64,000 nucleotides of DNA from Caprella mutica (GCA_947561585.1 CANNZV010001028.1:62001-126000); one strand, 5' to 3'; counted from the first letter of the stretch, positions 1 through 12,584 are shown. Translations and numbers: made by a program. The notes: generated by a model from the letters alone, not told the origin.

Positions 1-655
1 GTAACACATATCTGTACCATGTGTAACACATATCTGTACCATGTGTAACACATATCTGTACCATGTGTAGCACATATCTGTACCATGTGTAACACATATC
101 TGTACCATATGTTTACCATATTAGTACCATATGTTACCCATATCAATACCATATGTTACCCATATCTGTACCATATGTTACCCATATCAATACCACATGT
201 TACCCATATCTGTACCATATGTTACCCATATCAATACCATATGTTACCCATATCAATACCATATGTTACCCATATCTGTACCATATGTTACCCATATCAA
301 TACCACATGTTACCCATATCTGTACCATATGTTACCCATATCTGTACCATATGTTACCCATATCAATACCATATGTTACCCATATCTGTACCATATGTTA
401 CCCATATCAATACCATATGTTATTCATATCTGTACCATATGTTACCCATATCAATACCATATGTTACCCATATATGTACCATATGTTACCCATATCAGTA
501 CCATATGTTACCCATATCAATACCATATGTTACCCATATCTGTACCATATGTTACCCATATCAATACCATATGTTATTCATATCTGTACCATATGTTACC
601 CATATCAATACCATGTGGAACACATATCAGTACCATGTGTAACACACATCAGTAC
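1..655. repeat. 22-bp minisatellite, copy A
   Basis: Tandem 22-bp units run from the window start to about 655. The common core is ACCATATGTTACCCATATC followed by AATACC, TGTACC or CAGTACC variants. The units at both edges instead carry ACCATGTGTAACACATATC. Three units equal 22 codons, so long open frames appear in several frames; these are period artefacts. The palindrome CATATG or its CATGTG variant occurs in every unit. Confidence 0.95.
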
Positions 656-818
656 CATGTGAGAAGAAATCAAAAAGATCTTACTAATTTTATTGCCATT
701 TCTTACTTTACTGTATATAGTGTATATGTAATTCGCCTATATATTATTTAGTTTAATGTTACATATTGTTATATACAAATTAAATTGGAAGAAATGGGGA
801 AAGAAATGAAGAGGTGTT

Positions 819-892
819 TCCGGAATCGAACTGGGGTCCCTGTAGTTTGCTGTTGTTTTGAGTCTGGGACATATCCACTAGGCCATCCTGGA
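819..892 (-). pseudogene. tRNA-derived relic, copy A
   Basis: On the minus strand a 74-base stretch starts TCCAGGATGGCCTAGTGG, like an acceptor 5' strand plus A box, and ends with CAGTTCGATTCCGGA, like a B box plus 3' acceptor strand. The T stem has mismatches and no convincing anticodon arm can be drawn, so this is a decayed tRNA or a tRNA-derived SINE head, not a working tRNA. A homologous copy lies at 11343-11416. Confidence 0.5.
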
Positions 893-967
893 CATGATAG
901 AAGTAGCTTTTAGAAGTTATAATTAATAAATTTATATTCATTTTATATGATTTACTTCACTTTAGAG

Positions 968-1599
968 CAGGGGTGGGCACATGTTGTGTTTTTCATTGCC
1001 GAAATATGGAATAACAGTGCCGTTACCATTTTCTTTTCGTTTCTTAAATTGCAGGGGATACTGAGTAATTAAAATGAGAGGAGGGGAGATAGATTTTATT
1101 GAGGTACGTACAATCGTACATATTTGGAACATAAATATTTGTAGTATATTTATTATTTGAATTAAAAGCAATTAATAAATGATACATAATTATACTTTTC
1201 TTTTTTCACAATAAAAACAAAAATAAGTTGTTTTGCATTCAAGTAATAAAAATTTTAATAACTAATTCATAAAATCACAGGATAAATGACAATTGCTTCC
1301 CAACTTATTAAAAAAAGGAAATAAAAATGATTGCACAAATTCTTACCAGTGTAAGGGTACCAAAATACCTTATTAACGTATAAAATTAACTAACAAAGTA
1401 TCAAGGTAATTAAAAATATGCTGTTCTTCAATTAGCTTACCATCCTCTTTTATAGTATATATCCTTGTAATTTATAAAGCAGTCAGGGCTAAATACTCTA
1501 AATTTTCTTTGGAAGAAAATAAAGCACCTTTTCCCTGGTGGGCACGAGTGCTGCTCTGAGAGCCAAAATAGCAATGAGTGCTGCATTTGGCCACCCTTG
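968..1599. mobile_element. hAT-type MITE, copy A
   Basis: The left end reads CAGGGGTGGGCAC and the right end, reverse-complemented, CAAGGGTGGCCAA, an imperfect hAT-style terminal inverted repeat. It is flanked by 8-bp repeats CTTTAGAG (960-967) and CTGTAGAG (1600-1607), which differ at one base, the duplication length typical of hAT elements. The 632-bp interior has no transposase. The same MITE, lacking its right end, is at 11492-12174. Confidence 0.75.
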
Positions 1600-2004
1600 C
1601 TGTAGAGTGTAGATGATATAAGAATTGTATAGAAAACTAGCATTATCATGGCAGACTACATAAAATATTTTCTTTCTTTTTCAAATATATTCATTATTCA
1701 GTGTATTTAATTTCTCAGTACTCTAAATATCAGAACAGATCACTACACATGACTTCATTAAAGAAAATTTATACTGGAAGAACTTTCATGGAATACAACT
1801 AATTTACTATATAGATATTCATAGAAAACAAGGCAATTTGTGGCAAACTAAACTAAATATTTTGACTATAAAAGTTAGTTCGCTAAACAGGGTTCTACTA
1901 AACAGGATGGTTCACTATTTCAGGAGTTGACTATAGTGGAGTTCTACTGTAATTATACAATGAGTAGATTGATTGCCCTCTTTCACATAATTGTATTTAG
2001 AGTT

Positions 2005-3592
2005 CAAAAGTAACAGAAGTTAACCATGTGTATTTTACCACATTACAACCACATGCCAATTACCATTTCAATAACAGATGTTAACCATATGTAATTTATC
2101 ACATTAAAACCACATGTCAATTACCATTTCAATAATAGATGTTAACCATGTATAATTTACCACATTAAAACCACATGTCTCAATGACCAATTCAATAACA
2201 GATGTTAACCATGAGTAATTTACCACATTAAAACCACATGTCAATGACCATTTCAATAACAGATGTTAACCATGAGTAATTTACCACATTGAAACCACAT
2301 GTCGATTACCATTTCAATAGCAGATGTTAACCATATGTAATTTAACACATTAAAACCACATGTCAATTACCATTTCAATAACAGATGTTAACCATGTGTA
2401 ATTTACCACATTGAAACCACATGTCAATGACCATTTCAATAACAGATGTTAACCATGTGAAATTTACCACATTGAAACCACATGTCAATTACCATTTCAA
2501 TAACAGATGTTAACCATGTGTAATTTACCACATTAAAACCACATGTCAATGACCATTTCAATAACAGATGTTAACCATGAGTAATTTACCACATTGAAAC
2601 CACATGTCAATTACCATTTCAATAACAGATGTTAACCATGTGAAATTTACCACATTGAAACCACATGTCAATTACCATTTCAATAACAGATGTTAACCAT
2701 GTGTAATTTACCACATTAAAACCACATGTCAATGACCATTTCAATAACAGATGTTAACCATGTGTAATTTACCACATTGAAACCACATGTCAATGACCAT
2801 TTCAATAACAGATGTTAACCATGTGAAATTTACCACATTGAAACCACATGTCAATTACCATTTCAATAACAGATGTTAACCATGTGTAATTTACCACATT
2901 AAAACCACATGTCAATGACCATTTCAATAACAGATGTTAACCATGTGAAATTTACCACATTGAAACCACATGTCAATTACCATTTCAATAACAGATGTTA
3001 ACCATGTGTAATTTACCACATTGAAACCACATGTCAATTCCCATTTCAATAACAGATGTTAACCATGTGTAATTTACCACATTGAAACCACATGTCAATT
3101 CCCATTTCAATAACAGATGTTAACCATGTGTAATTTACCACATGGAAACCACATGTCAATTACCATTTCAACAACAGATGTTAACCATGTGTAATTTACC
3201 ACATTGAAACCACATGTCGATTACCATTTCAATAACAGATGTTAACCATGAGTAATTTACCACATGGAAACCACATGTCAATGACCATTTCAATAACAGA
3301 TGTTAACCATATGTAATTTACCACATTGAAACCACATGTCAATGACCATTTCAATAACAGATGTTAACCATGTGTAATTTACCACATTAAAACCACATGT
3401 CAATGACCATTTCAATAACAGATGTTAACCATGAGTAATTTACCACATTGAAACCACATGTCAATTCCCATTTCAATAACAGATGTTAACCATGTGTAAT
3501 TTACCACATGGAAACCACATGTCAATTACCATTTCAACAACAGATGTTAACCATGTGTAATTTACCACATTGAAACCACATGCCAATTACCA
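2005..3592 (+). repeat. 61-bp tandem array, copy A
   Basis: About 26 units of 61 bp. Each holds CAGATGTTAACCATG, TTTACCACATT, AAACCACATGTCAATKACC and CATTTCAATAA in that order. Variation is concentrated at a few sites (GTGTAA, GAGTAA or GTGAAA; CATTGAAA or CATTAAAA; TTACC or TGACC). Combinations recur in blocks, as expected from unequal exchange or higher-order amplification. Confidence 0.95.
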
Positions 3593-3649
3593 TGTTTTAT
3601 GTTTATAATTAAATATCTATAACATATGGTTTCAGTATGGTTTTAAACA

Positions 3650-3842
3650 TGTGGTTATGATATTGTGTAACCACATGGTTAACATCTGTTATTGAAATGG
3701 TCATTGACATGTGGTTGTAATGTGGTAAATTACACATGGTTAACATCTGTTATTGAAATGGTAATTGACATGTGGTATCAATGTGGTAAATTACACATGG
3801 TTAACATCTGTTATTGAAATGGTAATTGACATGTGGTTTATA
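3650..3842 (-). repeat. Inverted 61-bp units, copy A
   Basis: About three units of the preceding array appear in reverse complement (CCACATGGTTAACATCTGTTATTG and so on), separated from it by a roughly 60-bp hinge. With the direct array this forms a large fold-back. The last unit breaks off near 3842 into unrelated sequence. Confidence 0.85.
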
Positions 3843-3845
3843 ATG

Positions 3846-4297
3846 CAATCTATAGTCGCATCTAATATGGACAACACCTTCAGCTTGGAAAAAAAATATA
3901 TATATATATATATATTCAAGGAGTCAACTTTATCGGCATTTATAATTATTAGATTTATTTTATTTCATAGTTTATATTATTGTGCCAGTTCGTAAGTATA
4001 TTCTAATTCATATTTCATCATAAAAATATACATCAATTAGCATAATATAGCTTCAAAATATTTTTCTAGTACTTACAATGATGAAACAGTATTTACTGGG
4101 TAACTCATGTATTTGAAAATATATAATTCGATTTGAAAAAAAAACATCATATTACACTGCAGCTGGTTTTTGTTAATACCAGAACATATAGAGCTTGCAT
4201 AAATCATTTAAATTCACAATTTATTACTCTTTAGCTAAGCTACATTTTATTTCTTATTGAAACTATAGTCACAACGGGTAAATTCTAATTTTCATTA
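3846..4297. other. AT-rich unique spacer
   Basis: I see no gene, repeat or transposon end here apart from a short AT dinucleotide run near 3898-3915. Confidence 0.5.
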
Positions 4298-4299
4298 TA

Positions 4300-5584
4300 G
4301 GGGAGAACTGAGAGCATTCGGACAGAGAGATGGTTCGGACAACTCGTTTAAACATGTTTATAATTGTTGGAACTACCGCTTATTGTAACTGAATGTGTGC
4401 GAGGTGTTAACCGTCAGCTATTTGAAAGATTCAGTGCGGAGATGTAGTATTTCGTCCTTAGAGGAAATTTACTGTTTTCTTCAATATTGATGTAATTTTT
4501 CGTGATTCAACTAGATCGTTTGTGGACCATATGAATATGAAACTGATTCTCAATCTCAAAGGTATGAATTATATCAATATTTTATGTTATGTTTGGTGTG
4601 TTAAAAAATAATACAAATGAAATTAGAAAAATGGTGATGTTTTCAATTTTGAGGTATCATTTGGAATGGTTCGGACACTTCTGTTTAGGTTGGTTCGGAC
4701 GTTGTCCAAACCTTCCCTTCTGTATCCGATTCAGTCCACCATTACAATTTATTGAAGTAATTCTTATTAAAAAGGACATTCTGAACTATTTTAATTGGCA
4801 TAGCATTCGTTTATAAGATTAGTTGCAACTTTTAATATTAGTGTCTTTATTTGACAGTTTGGCGATCGTATTCATGCTTTTTCATTATAAAAGTAAAACT
4901 GATAGAGTCCGTAATAAAGAAGGTATTCAAAAAACATTTGATGAATTCCAAAAAGGTTTATCTGTCAGAAAAGCTGCTGAAATTGGAGGTGTAGCAAGAT
5001 CTACACTTATGGATTATACTTTAAACATTCGATGAAATATTTAAGATGTAATTTACTAATTTTGATGAATTCCAAGAAAAAGGATATAGTTATACAATTT
5101 GTTTTTGATATTTAGCTATTAAATATAAGGATAATTTCACAGTCATTACTCATGGGCTATCTGTATTTTTGGAGAAAATGTTCAATCATTACAATAATAT
5201 TATTATGATAAAATTTCAAATACGATGAATTATTACTGTGAATAACAAGTCATTATGGTTTATTTCAATTAAATTAGTAGATCCGAATTCAATCCTATCG
5301 GTTGAATAACCAAATTTCCAATGTTTTGACCATCATTGTGGTGTCCGAATCATCCTCCCAGCTTGTCCGAAGTCTCCCTCTAGGAAGGAGCATTCGGACA
5401 CTTGAACTTCTCTTACATTTTGTCTTAGAGCTTTCGAATGAAGGTTTAAACTGTAAATGAGTCTTAATAAAATTAAAGTAAAACGATTTATCTACATACA
5501 TAAATATTTATATAGTTAAATTCGAATTAGTTTACGAATTATTCATTTTTCCCCAAAAGTGTCCGAATGCTTCCGGTTCTCCCC
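4300..5584 (+). mobile_element. Pogo-like (Tc1/mariner superfamily) element, copy 1
   Basis: The left end GGGGAGAACTGAGAGCATTC and the right end, reverse-complemented GGGGAGAACCGGAAGCATTC, form a terminal inverted repeat flanked on both sides by TA (4298-4299 and 5585-5586). Inside is a relic of a psq-type helix-turn-helix typical of pogo/Tigger transposases; the catalytic region is absent. Motifs with TTCGGAC recur in both subterminal zones. A longer relative is at 24608-26355. Confidence 0.8.
4874..5035 (+). pseudogene. Pogo-like transposase N-terminal relic (psq HTH)
   Basis: From the ATG at 4874 the frame reads 53 residues, starting MLFHYKSKTDR and containing FQKGLSVRKAAEIGG and ARSTLMDY. 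That is the pattern of a pipsqueak/CENP-B-type helix-turn-helix at the start of pogo-family transposases. A polypyrimidine stretch and CAG end at 4855, so the ATG may have begun a second exon. The frame stops right after the HTH and no DDE region follows. Copy 2 begins MPFHYKRKTDR, supporting this start over the longer frame from 4823. Confidence 0.7.
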
Positions 5585-5586
5585 TA

Positions 5587-8165
5587 TAACTAATTATAAT
5601 TAATTGACTATTAATCTATTTTTTTATGAATATTATAAATTTTTCAAGAATTAAACGTTCCAAAGATGAATATTAATACTAAATTTCTCTTAGATTATTT
5701 CATTCAAATACAAAAATTCGAAGCAGGTGAAGAACTAAAAATAGAAGAGTTACCCAATAAATATTATATCCTCTAATATAATACAAATCAATTTATACAA
5801 TATGAACTTGGAATTATTTTAAATATTTTAATGTAAAATTATAAAATACAATTGAAATAATAAGTGTATTCTATCAAAAAGTATTTCGTTTACTTTTAAT
5901 TTTAGAGTTTTAACAATTTAATAAATAGAACACACTATACATATAACTATCCATGTTGTTGCTGTCAACTTTTGTTTTCTTGGAGAACATTTTACCATTT
6001 TTTGGAGCGAGGGTGAAACCTCGCATAAAAATAATAGAAAATAGGGGACATCAATTTGAGGTAAAAAATTAAGAGGAAAACTATTTTAGAAACTATTCAT
6101 AGAATTGTAAGAAAAATAATTTAAATATCATAATATGATGTGAAATATTAAGGAAACATCCACTTTGGATACTATTATAAATTTATATTAAAGGAAAACA
6201 GCTTCAAATGATATTTTAACGGAAAAATTATTTAGAAGTAAATATTTGAAAAAATATATATATATAATTTGGGAGATATTTAAGGCATGAAAACATTTAA
6301 GAACCTCATATTATTAAGTGATTTTTTAGAAAAATGCTAATTGAGAAACAAATATATCGAAGAAAATATTGCGGTAACAAATAAATGAATTCGAAACGGC
6401 GAAAATGTGGCAATTTTTTTAGAGGTGAATATTTTCCTGGCATGTGTTATCTGATAATATACTTAGCGAAACTTATACGATCCACCCGCCAGTCTCGCTA
6501 ACGACCGCCCACTTCGACGTCATTAATCATTCAACTTTATTCTGTTATTCGTGTCTTTTCTTTACATTTTGTTACTTTGGATATATTATCAAGTTATTAT
6601 TGCATCCCAATAATTTGAGAATTTTTTAAATATTAATAAATAGATTAAAGGATAATTATTACAAACTATATCCTATACACCCAGTCTGCAGAATATGGGA
6701 CATTTTTAACATTTTCTGTGTGAACAATCCCTAATTTTCTCCTATATTTAGTTATTTACATGTATTTTACTGAGAACAGAAGCTAAAATAGAGGATTTCT
6801 TGGAGAACAATTTACCAGCTCCTGCAGTCTGGCTCTACACGAACCGCCCACACCTGACGTCATTACTATATTTTCAACTTCTGTTATTTTGTACTTATCT
6901 CTGATAAGTTTATTCTCTATATGGTTATAAAAATTCTTAGGTATGTTATCAATTCAATTTATATGGTTTTAAATAGAAATGCTAAAGATAATTTATCTAA
7001 ATTTGCTTATAATCCTAATTAAAATGGCTTTATAATTAAAATGATTATAATGCCATAAGCAAATGTATATTTTTCATGGGATAATTTTCATCTAGAACAT
7101 TTTTCTAGATGAAAATATATATTTTTAACTCTAGGTAAATTACCCTTAGCACGATAATGTAAATATTTAATTGGTATTAGCTGGTTATCCCTTTTACTTT
7201 CCTGCAATATCTTATATTAGCCACTTAGTATTATTTATTACATTGACACTAATATTAAAAGCATTATTTATCCTTTACCATAGAAATTTACCATAGTAAC
7301 ATTGGTCTGAATTTTCAATTTTCTCGTAAATTTTCCATATCACGAACCATAAAACTACAAATAATGAATAATTTTTATCTGAAAATTATTAATGTATAAA
7401 AATTGTAACATATTTTTATTCTGTTCACCATTTTTTTATTTCATATTTCATTATAAATACAATTTTGTTAATAATAATTTTAAAAAAATTAGTTTAATTC
7501 CACATAAGTGTACACAAAAAGTATGTTCACAGCTGTTAAACTAACTTTCATATGGATACTATGGTATTTTAGACTACTTTAAGTCACTTAGAGTGGTGCA
7601 ATGATGAAATAAACTATACCAATGGATCTGCAATTATTAAATTACTATAATAGTGTTATTTAAATGACCTGATAATAAATAATCTATTTAAAAATCGTCT
7701 ATATACACAAGAGCTTGATGGCGTTTCAATCAAAATGGTGGTTGTCCTCACATCGTAATGCAATTTAAACCAATTTAGAGTTGTCTGAAGAAAGTTTTTA
7801 TAGGGAATGAAAATATTGCCAAAGGCATAATTGATAAGGCATAAGTTCTAAGAAAGTTTTTCCCAAATTTTCATCTGCAACGGATAAAATTAATGCATTT
7901 ATAATAGAACTGACTGAACCTAGACCATGTTACAGAGTATGTCAGTTAAAGCCAATCAATTAGCTTACATTTCAAAGGTTGAAACTTAGATAGATCTAAT
8001 TGGCTTGAAAATTTGAATGAATTTTATATTAATGCTTGCTTGAAATCATCAGATAAGAGTGAAATTGGCTGGGATCAGAAGTTTTGCGAAAAATTTAGCT
8101 GTAAATTGGCATAAAGTTTTCCAGCCTCTGAAATATGGAATAGGTAGGGCTAAAGAATACTAAAT
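5587..8165. other. AT-rich region without recognisable gene
   Basis: No open frame here has a recognisable domain. Two related segments (near 6487-6555 and 6833-6895) share ACCGCCCAC, GACGTCATTA and CTTCTGTTAT-like stretches; the second holds a perfect TGACGTCA. These may be two copies of an unidentified repeat or of a promoter-like unit. A hairpin lies at 7084-7116. The stretch ends at the 5' LTR. Confidence 0.45.
7084..7116. repeat. Perfect hairpin, 14-bp arms
   Basis: ATTTTCATCTAGAA at 7084-7097 is followed after 5 bases by its exact reverse complement at 7103-7116. No target duplication was seen. Function unknown; it could be the remnant of a small fold-back element. Confidence 0.7.
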
Positions 8166-8169
8166 TACC

Positions 8170-8541
8170 TGTAGAGTCCATGTGGTTACCCTGTAATAGT
8201 TAGCAAATAAATAGCAAGCGCTCAACGCCTTGAGAGTCAGTGAGTTAGTTGAGTGTAGTGGAGTGGCAACACTCACTTAGAGTGTGACGCTCACACTCAG
8301 TTGGAGATATACATTGGCTCGTGTTAATACCCACTCTCCCATTGGGACTCCTATCATGTCTAATGATATGGATCCCTACTCTATACCCTATCTATCCCTT
8401 TTATAAGTAAGCTACCTTAATCTGTATCGTAAGATAATTAATAAACTAATGAAACTCCCTAACTATTTCAATGAACCCTGTTTGAACCCTACTATATTAT
8501 TTAATCTGATATAAACTCTTGCGTAACTAGAGGTAGCGACA
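8170..8541 (+). repeat. 5' LTR
   Basis: Begins TG and ends CA. The probable TATA box of the 3' LTR (TATAAATAG) is AAATAAATAG here, so this copy may have lost its promoter. AATTAATAAACTAATG, holding AATAAA, lies in the second half and is a candidate poly(A) signal. The two LTRs agree at roughly 97% of positions by eye. Confidence 0.9.
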
Positions 8542-8543
8542 TC

Positions 8544-8597
8544 TGGCGCCCAAACACGTGGGTGGGCCAAGCGACATCTGGCGCCCAACGTGCAAAG
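8544..8597 (+). other. Primer-binding site, duplicated
   Basis: Two bases after the LTR is TGGCGCCCAA followed by ACACGTGGG. The segment GCGACATCTGGCGCCCAA is then partly repeated, giving TGGCGCCCAACGTG at 8579-8592. TGGCGCCCAACGTGGGG is the complement of the 3' end of common animal tRNA-Lys with its CCA, so Lys is the likely primer. The second copy lies farther from the LTR and gives the longer uninterrupted match; the first is broken by extra bases. Confidence 0.7.
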
Positions 8598-10147
8598 TTT
8601 CTGACGAAAAATCAGTGATATAAACCTGACGTCAAAAAAACAGAAAAAGAGGGAGAAAGAGATATGAAGAAGTGAAAAAATTGAGTGAAGCGATAATTCA
8701 TAATCAAAATATTCAGTGATACAAACTTAATATAAAATAATTGATTGAAAAGTGCGAATGAATATTGCACATTAATTTCAGTGTTAAAGTAGAACACTAA
8801 ATTAGTGAACACGTACGTACAAAAAACGAGTTCACACGGATAGAGGACAAGGGATAGAGCAAGAGAGTGGACAAGAGTGGACGAAATCGAACAGGTGCAA
8901 GAAGGTTCGTGAAAACCATCCTAAGTAAATTTCGCTTGGCCTTCAAGAAAGATCTTGCGATCTGCCAAACCTTTTGATCAGAAATATCAAGACACAAAGA
9001 TATTAATATTTGATCAAACAATACAGCGAGGCTGTATCTAATGTAGTGAGTGAGTGACTCACAGTGATACATAGTGCAAAACCACAGTGCACCCTGCTAT
9101 TAACGATACCTCGTAAAATACCCGATTACGGAATATTTACATTTTCAATTCCGTAAGAGAACAAACTATAAGAATGAATAGTTCTGTGAAATACATCGAG
9201 TGTAAATAGTAGATAAATGAAGAGTTAAATAAATAGTGTTAAAACATTAATGCTAGTGATAATTGAAAGAAAGTGATAAAATATTTCAAAACGAACAGTG
9301 ATCCTGAGTTCATAAAGTGAGAAACTAATGATATATCATTGATATTGAAACAACTAAGCTAATTCATCGCAATTCATCGAAGTGTGCAAATTCTTCGAAG
9401 AAGAAAAACCCAGTTGACAACAGCCAATTGTGGTATGAACTCAAGAGCTAATCAGCTAAATCAGTGGAAAATTCCCACAGCAAAGCATCAGCAAAAACGA
9501 CTCAAAAGTCGCCGGTGAGAAACCATTGTTTGCTGAAACATCAGATTAAACCTAAACAATCTGAATGCGCAGTCACCACAGCAAAACACATCTGACCTAG
9601 CTGTGATTGACCGTGATCTGTTAACCCACTTCTACCTGAAGATACATCAAATAAAAAAAATGATGGTTGAGTGACCCGAAACCACTTCCTGAAGACACAT
9701 CAAAATAAAAAATTGATGGTTGGAGAGAGCAGCAATACCTCCTGAAGAAACATCAAACCCTTGATGGTTGGAGAGACCAGAAAAAATACATCCTCCAACA
9801 CGGCTCGCAAACCCATTACATAAATCTTACACACAGTGAGTAGAAGATATTGATAAAACGAATTATTTTTCGTGCTGGACAAATTGCATTATAAGTAGTC
9901 TTATTTAGAACAATTAATTAGGTTCATAATTTCAAGTATATAAATATTTCTCTAAATTTTATACTTCGGTAAATTGATATTTTAATTTCAATCATTGATT
10001 ATAATTTTGATATGTAAATCTGAATTTTCATTTTATATTGTATTGATGAATTAAGTAAAAATTAATTGAAAAGGACCACTAAAATGACAGTTCAGATGAC
10101 AAACGATATGTTCACAATAACATGTTCAATGCTAATTAAAGACTCAT
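8598..10147 (+). other. LARD leader, non-coding
   Basis: Purine-rich A-heavy sequence with stops in all frames. Around 9650-9790 the phrase 'gaaACATCAA...TTGATGGTTg(g)AG' recurs three times at roughly 55-bp spacing, giving small hairpins (ACATCAAA / TTGATGGTT). I see no gag-like zinc knuckle. Such structured leaders could carry a packaging signal; this is inference. Confidence 0.5.
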
Positions 10148-10197
10148 CCCTGCAAACATTTCCACATGTATTCCATGTGGAAATAACATATTGGACG

Positions 10198-10236
10198 ATA
10201 TGTTATACATGTGGTTTTGCCACATGTATAACATAT
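10198..10236. repeat. Perfect hairpin, 17-bp arms
   Basis: ATATGTTATACATGTGG at 10198-10214 is exactly complemented at 10220-10236 across a 5-base loop. It lies about 50 bp inside the terminal repeat of copy B, and shares the CATGTGG word with the terminal repeat and the 61-bp units. It may be a transposase-binding or end-recognition structure. Confidence 0.85.
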
Positions 10237-10275
10237 GGAATACACATGTTAACCATAACAAAACCACATAACAGT

Positions 10276-11190
10276 ACCATGTGCAACACATATCTGTACC
10301 ATATGTTACCCATATCAATACCATATATTATCCATATCAGTACCATATGTAACCCATATCAGTACCATATGTTACCCATATCTGTACCATATGTTACCCA
10401 TATCAGTACCATATGTTACCCATATCTGTACCATATGTTACCCATATCAGTACCATATGTTACCCATATCAATACCATATGTTACCCATATCAGTACCAC
10501 ATGTTACCCATATCTGTACCATATGTTACTCATATCAGTACCATATGTTACCCATATCAGTACCATATGTTACCCATATCAGTACCATATGTTAACCATA
10601 TCAGTACCATGTGTTACCCATATCAGTACCATATGTTACCCATATCTGTACCATATGTTACCCATATCAGTACCATATGTTACCCATATCAATACCATAT
10701 GTTACCCATATCAGTACCACATGTTACCCATATCTGTACCATATGTTACTCATATCAGTACCATATGTTACCCATATCAGTACCATATGTTACCCATATC
10801 TGTACCATATGTTACCCATATCAGTACCATATGTTACCTATATCAATACCATATGTTACCCATATCAGTACCACATGTTACCCATATCTGTACCATATGT
10901 TACTCATATCAGTACCATATGTTACCCATATCAGTACCATGTGTTACCCATATCAGTACCATATGTTACCCATATCTGTACCATATGTTACTCATATCTG
11001 TACCATATGTTACCCATATCAGTACCATATGTTACCCATATCTGTACCATATGTTACCCATATCAAAACCATATGTTACCCATATCAATACCATATGTTA
11101 CCCATATCAATACCATATGTTACCCATATCAATACCATGTGTAACATATATCAGTACCATGTGTAACACACATCAATACCATGTGTCAAG
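10276..11190. repeat. 22-bp minisatellite, copy B
   Basis: About 41 units of the same 22-bp repeat as 1-655. Edge units again carry ACCATGTGTAACA rather than ACCATATGTTACC. Longer blocks of a few hundred bases recur inside (for example around 10430-10545, 10655-10770 and 10815-10930), a higher-order pattern. The 366- and 294-codon open frames across it are products of the 66-bp (3 x 22) reading period. Confidence 0.95.
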
Positions 11191-11342
11191 AAATCAAAAA
11201 GATCATACTAATTTTATTGCCATTTCTTACTTTACAGTACATAGTGTATATGTAATTCGCCAGTATATTATTTAGTTTAATGTTACATATTACTATATAC
11301 AAATTAAATTGGAAGAAATGAGGAAAGAAATTAAGTGGTGTT

Positions 11343-11416
11343 TCCGGAATCGAACTGGGGTCCCTGTAGTTTGCTGTTGATTTGAGCCTGCTACATATAC
11401 ACTGAGCCATCCTGGA
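11343..11416 (-). pseudogene. tRNA-derived relic, copy B
   Basis: Homologue of 819-892 on the minus strand: TCCAGGATGGCTCAGTGT at the 5' side and CAGTTCGATTCCGGA at the 3' side. It differs from copy A inside the A-box region. Same reading: a degenerate tRNA-like sequence carried by the satellite element. Confidence 0.5.
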
Positions 11417-11491
11417 CATGATAGAAGTAGCTTTTTAAAGTTATTAATAATAAATTTATATTCACTTTATATGATTTACTTCACTTTAGAG

Positions 11492-12174
11492 CAGGGGTGG
11501 GCACATGTTGTGTTTTTCAGTGCCGAAATATGGAATAACAGTGCCGTTACCATTTTCATTTCGTTTTTTAAATTTCAGGGGATACTGAGTAATTAAAATG
11601 AGAGGAAGGGGGATAGATTTCATTGAAGTACGTACAATCGTACATATTTGGAACATAAATATTTGTAGTATGTTTATTATTTGAATTAAAAGCAATTAAT
11701 GAATGATACATAATTTTTTTTTTTCACAATAAAACAAAAATAAGTTGTTTTACATTCAAGTAATAAAAATTCAATAACTAATTCATAAAATCACAGGATA
11801 AATGACAATGGCTTCCCAACTTATTAAAAAAAGGAATTAAAAATGTTTGTCACAAATTCTTACCAGCGTAAGAATAAATGATCTAGATAAAAAGAGTCAG
11901 AAGTAAAATTTTTAAACACTGGCACTACTTTAACAATAAACAAAAAATATCTTATTAACGTATAAAATTGACTATCAAAGTATCAAGGTAATTACAAACA
12001 TTCTGTTCTTCAACTAGTTTACCATCCTCTTTTATATTATAAATCCTTGTAATTTATAAAGCAGTCAGGGCTAAATATTCTAAATTTTCTTTGGAAGAAA
12101 ATAAAGCACCTTTTCTCTGGTGGGCACGAGTGCCGCTCTGAGTGCCAAAATAGCAATGAGTGCTGCATTTGCCC
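11492..12174. mobile_element. hAT-type MITE, copy B, right end deleted
   Basis: The left terminus CAGGGGTGGGCAC is preserved after TTTAGAG. At the right, copy A has TTTGGCCACCCTTGCTGTAG plus more before GATGATATAAG, while copy B passes from TGCATTTG straight to CCCATGATATAAG, so the terminal repeat and target duplication are lost. In exchange, copy B keeps about 70 bp (near 11870-11945) that copy A lacks. Confidence 0.7.
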
Positions 12175-12584
12175 ATGATATAAGAGTTGTATAGAAAACA
12201 AGCATTATCATGGCAGACTACATAAAAAATATTTTCTTTCTTTTTCAAATATATTCATTATTCAGTGTATTTAATTTCTCAGAACTCTAAATATCAGAAC
12301 GGATCACTACACATGACTTCATTAAAGAAAATTTATACTGGAAGAATTTTCATGGAATACAACTAATTTACTATATAGATATTCATAGAAAACAAGGCAA
12401 TTTGTGGCAAACTAAACTAAATATTTTCACTATAAAAGTTAGTTCGCTAAACAGGGTTCTACTAAACAGGATGGTTCACTATACAGGAGTTAACTATAGT
12501 GGAGATCTACTGTAATTATACAATAAATAGATTGATCGTCCTCTTTCACATAATTGTATTTAGAGTTCAAAAGTAACAGAAGTT

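Larger units (their letters stand above)
1..3845 (+). mobile_element. Satellite-bearing DNA element, copy A (truncated at both ends)
   Basis: This block matches 10276-14440 almost part for part: a 22-bp array, about 1.3 kb of core with a nested hAT MITE, a 61-bp array, a short hinge, then about three 61-bp units in inverted orientation. The left end is cut by the window edge. The right end stops inside an inverted unit near 3845, so the terminal inverted repeat seen in the complete copy (10148-14549) is missing. No transposase is visible, so it is non-autonomous or an arrayed fold-back element. The superfamily is not recognised. Confidence 0.7.

Noticed and set aside
10066..11275. 366- and 294-codon frames across the 22-bp array
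   Set aside because: Multiple overlapping frames of equal quality, product of 3 x 22 periodicity.
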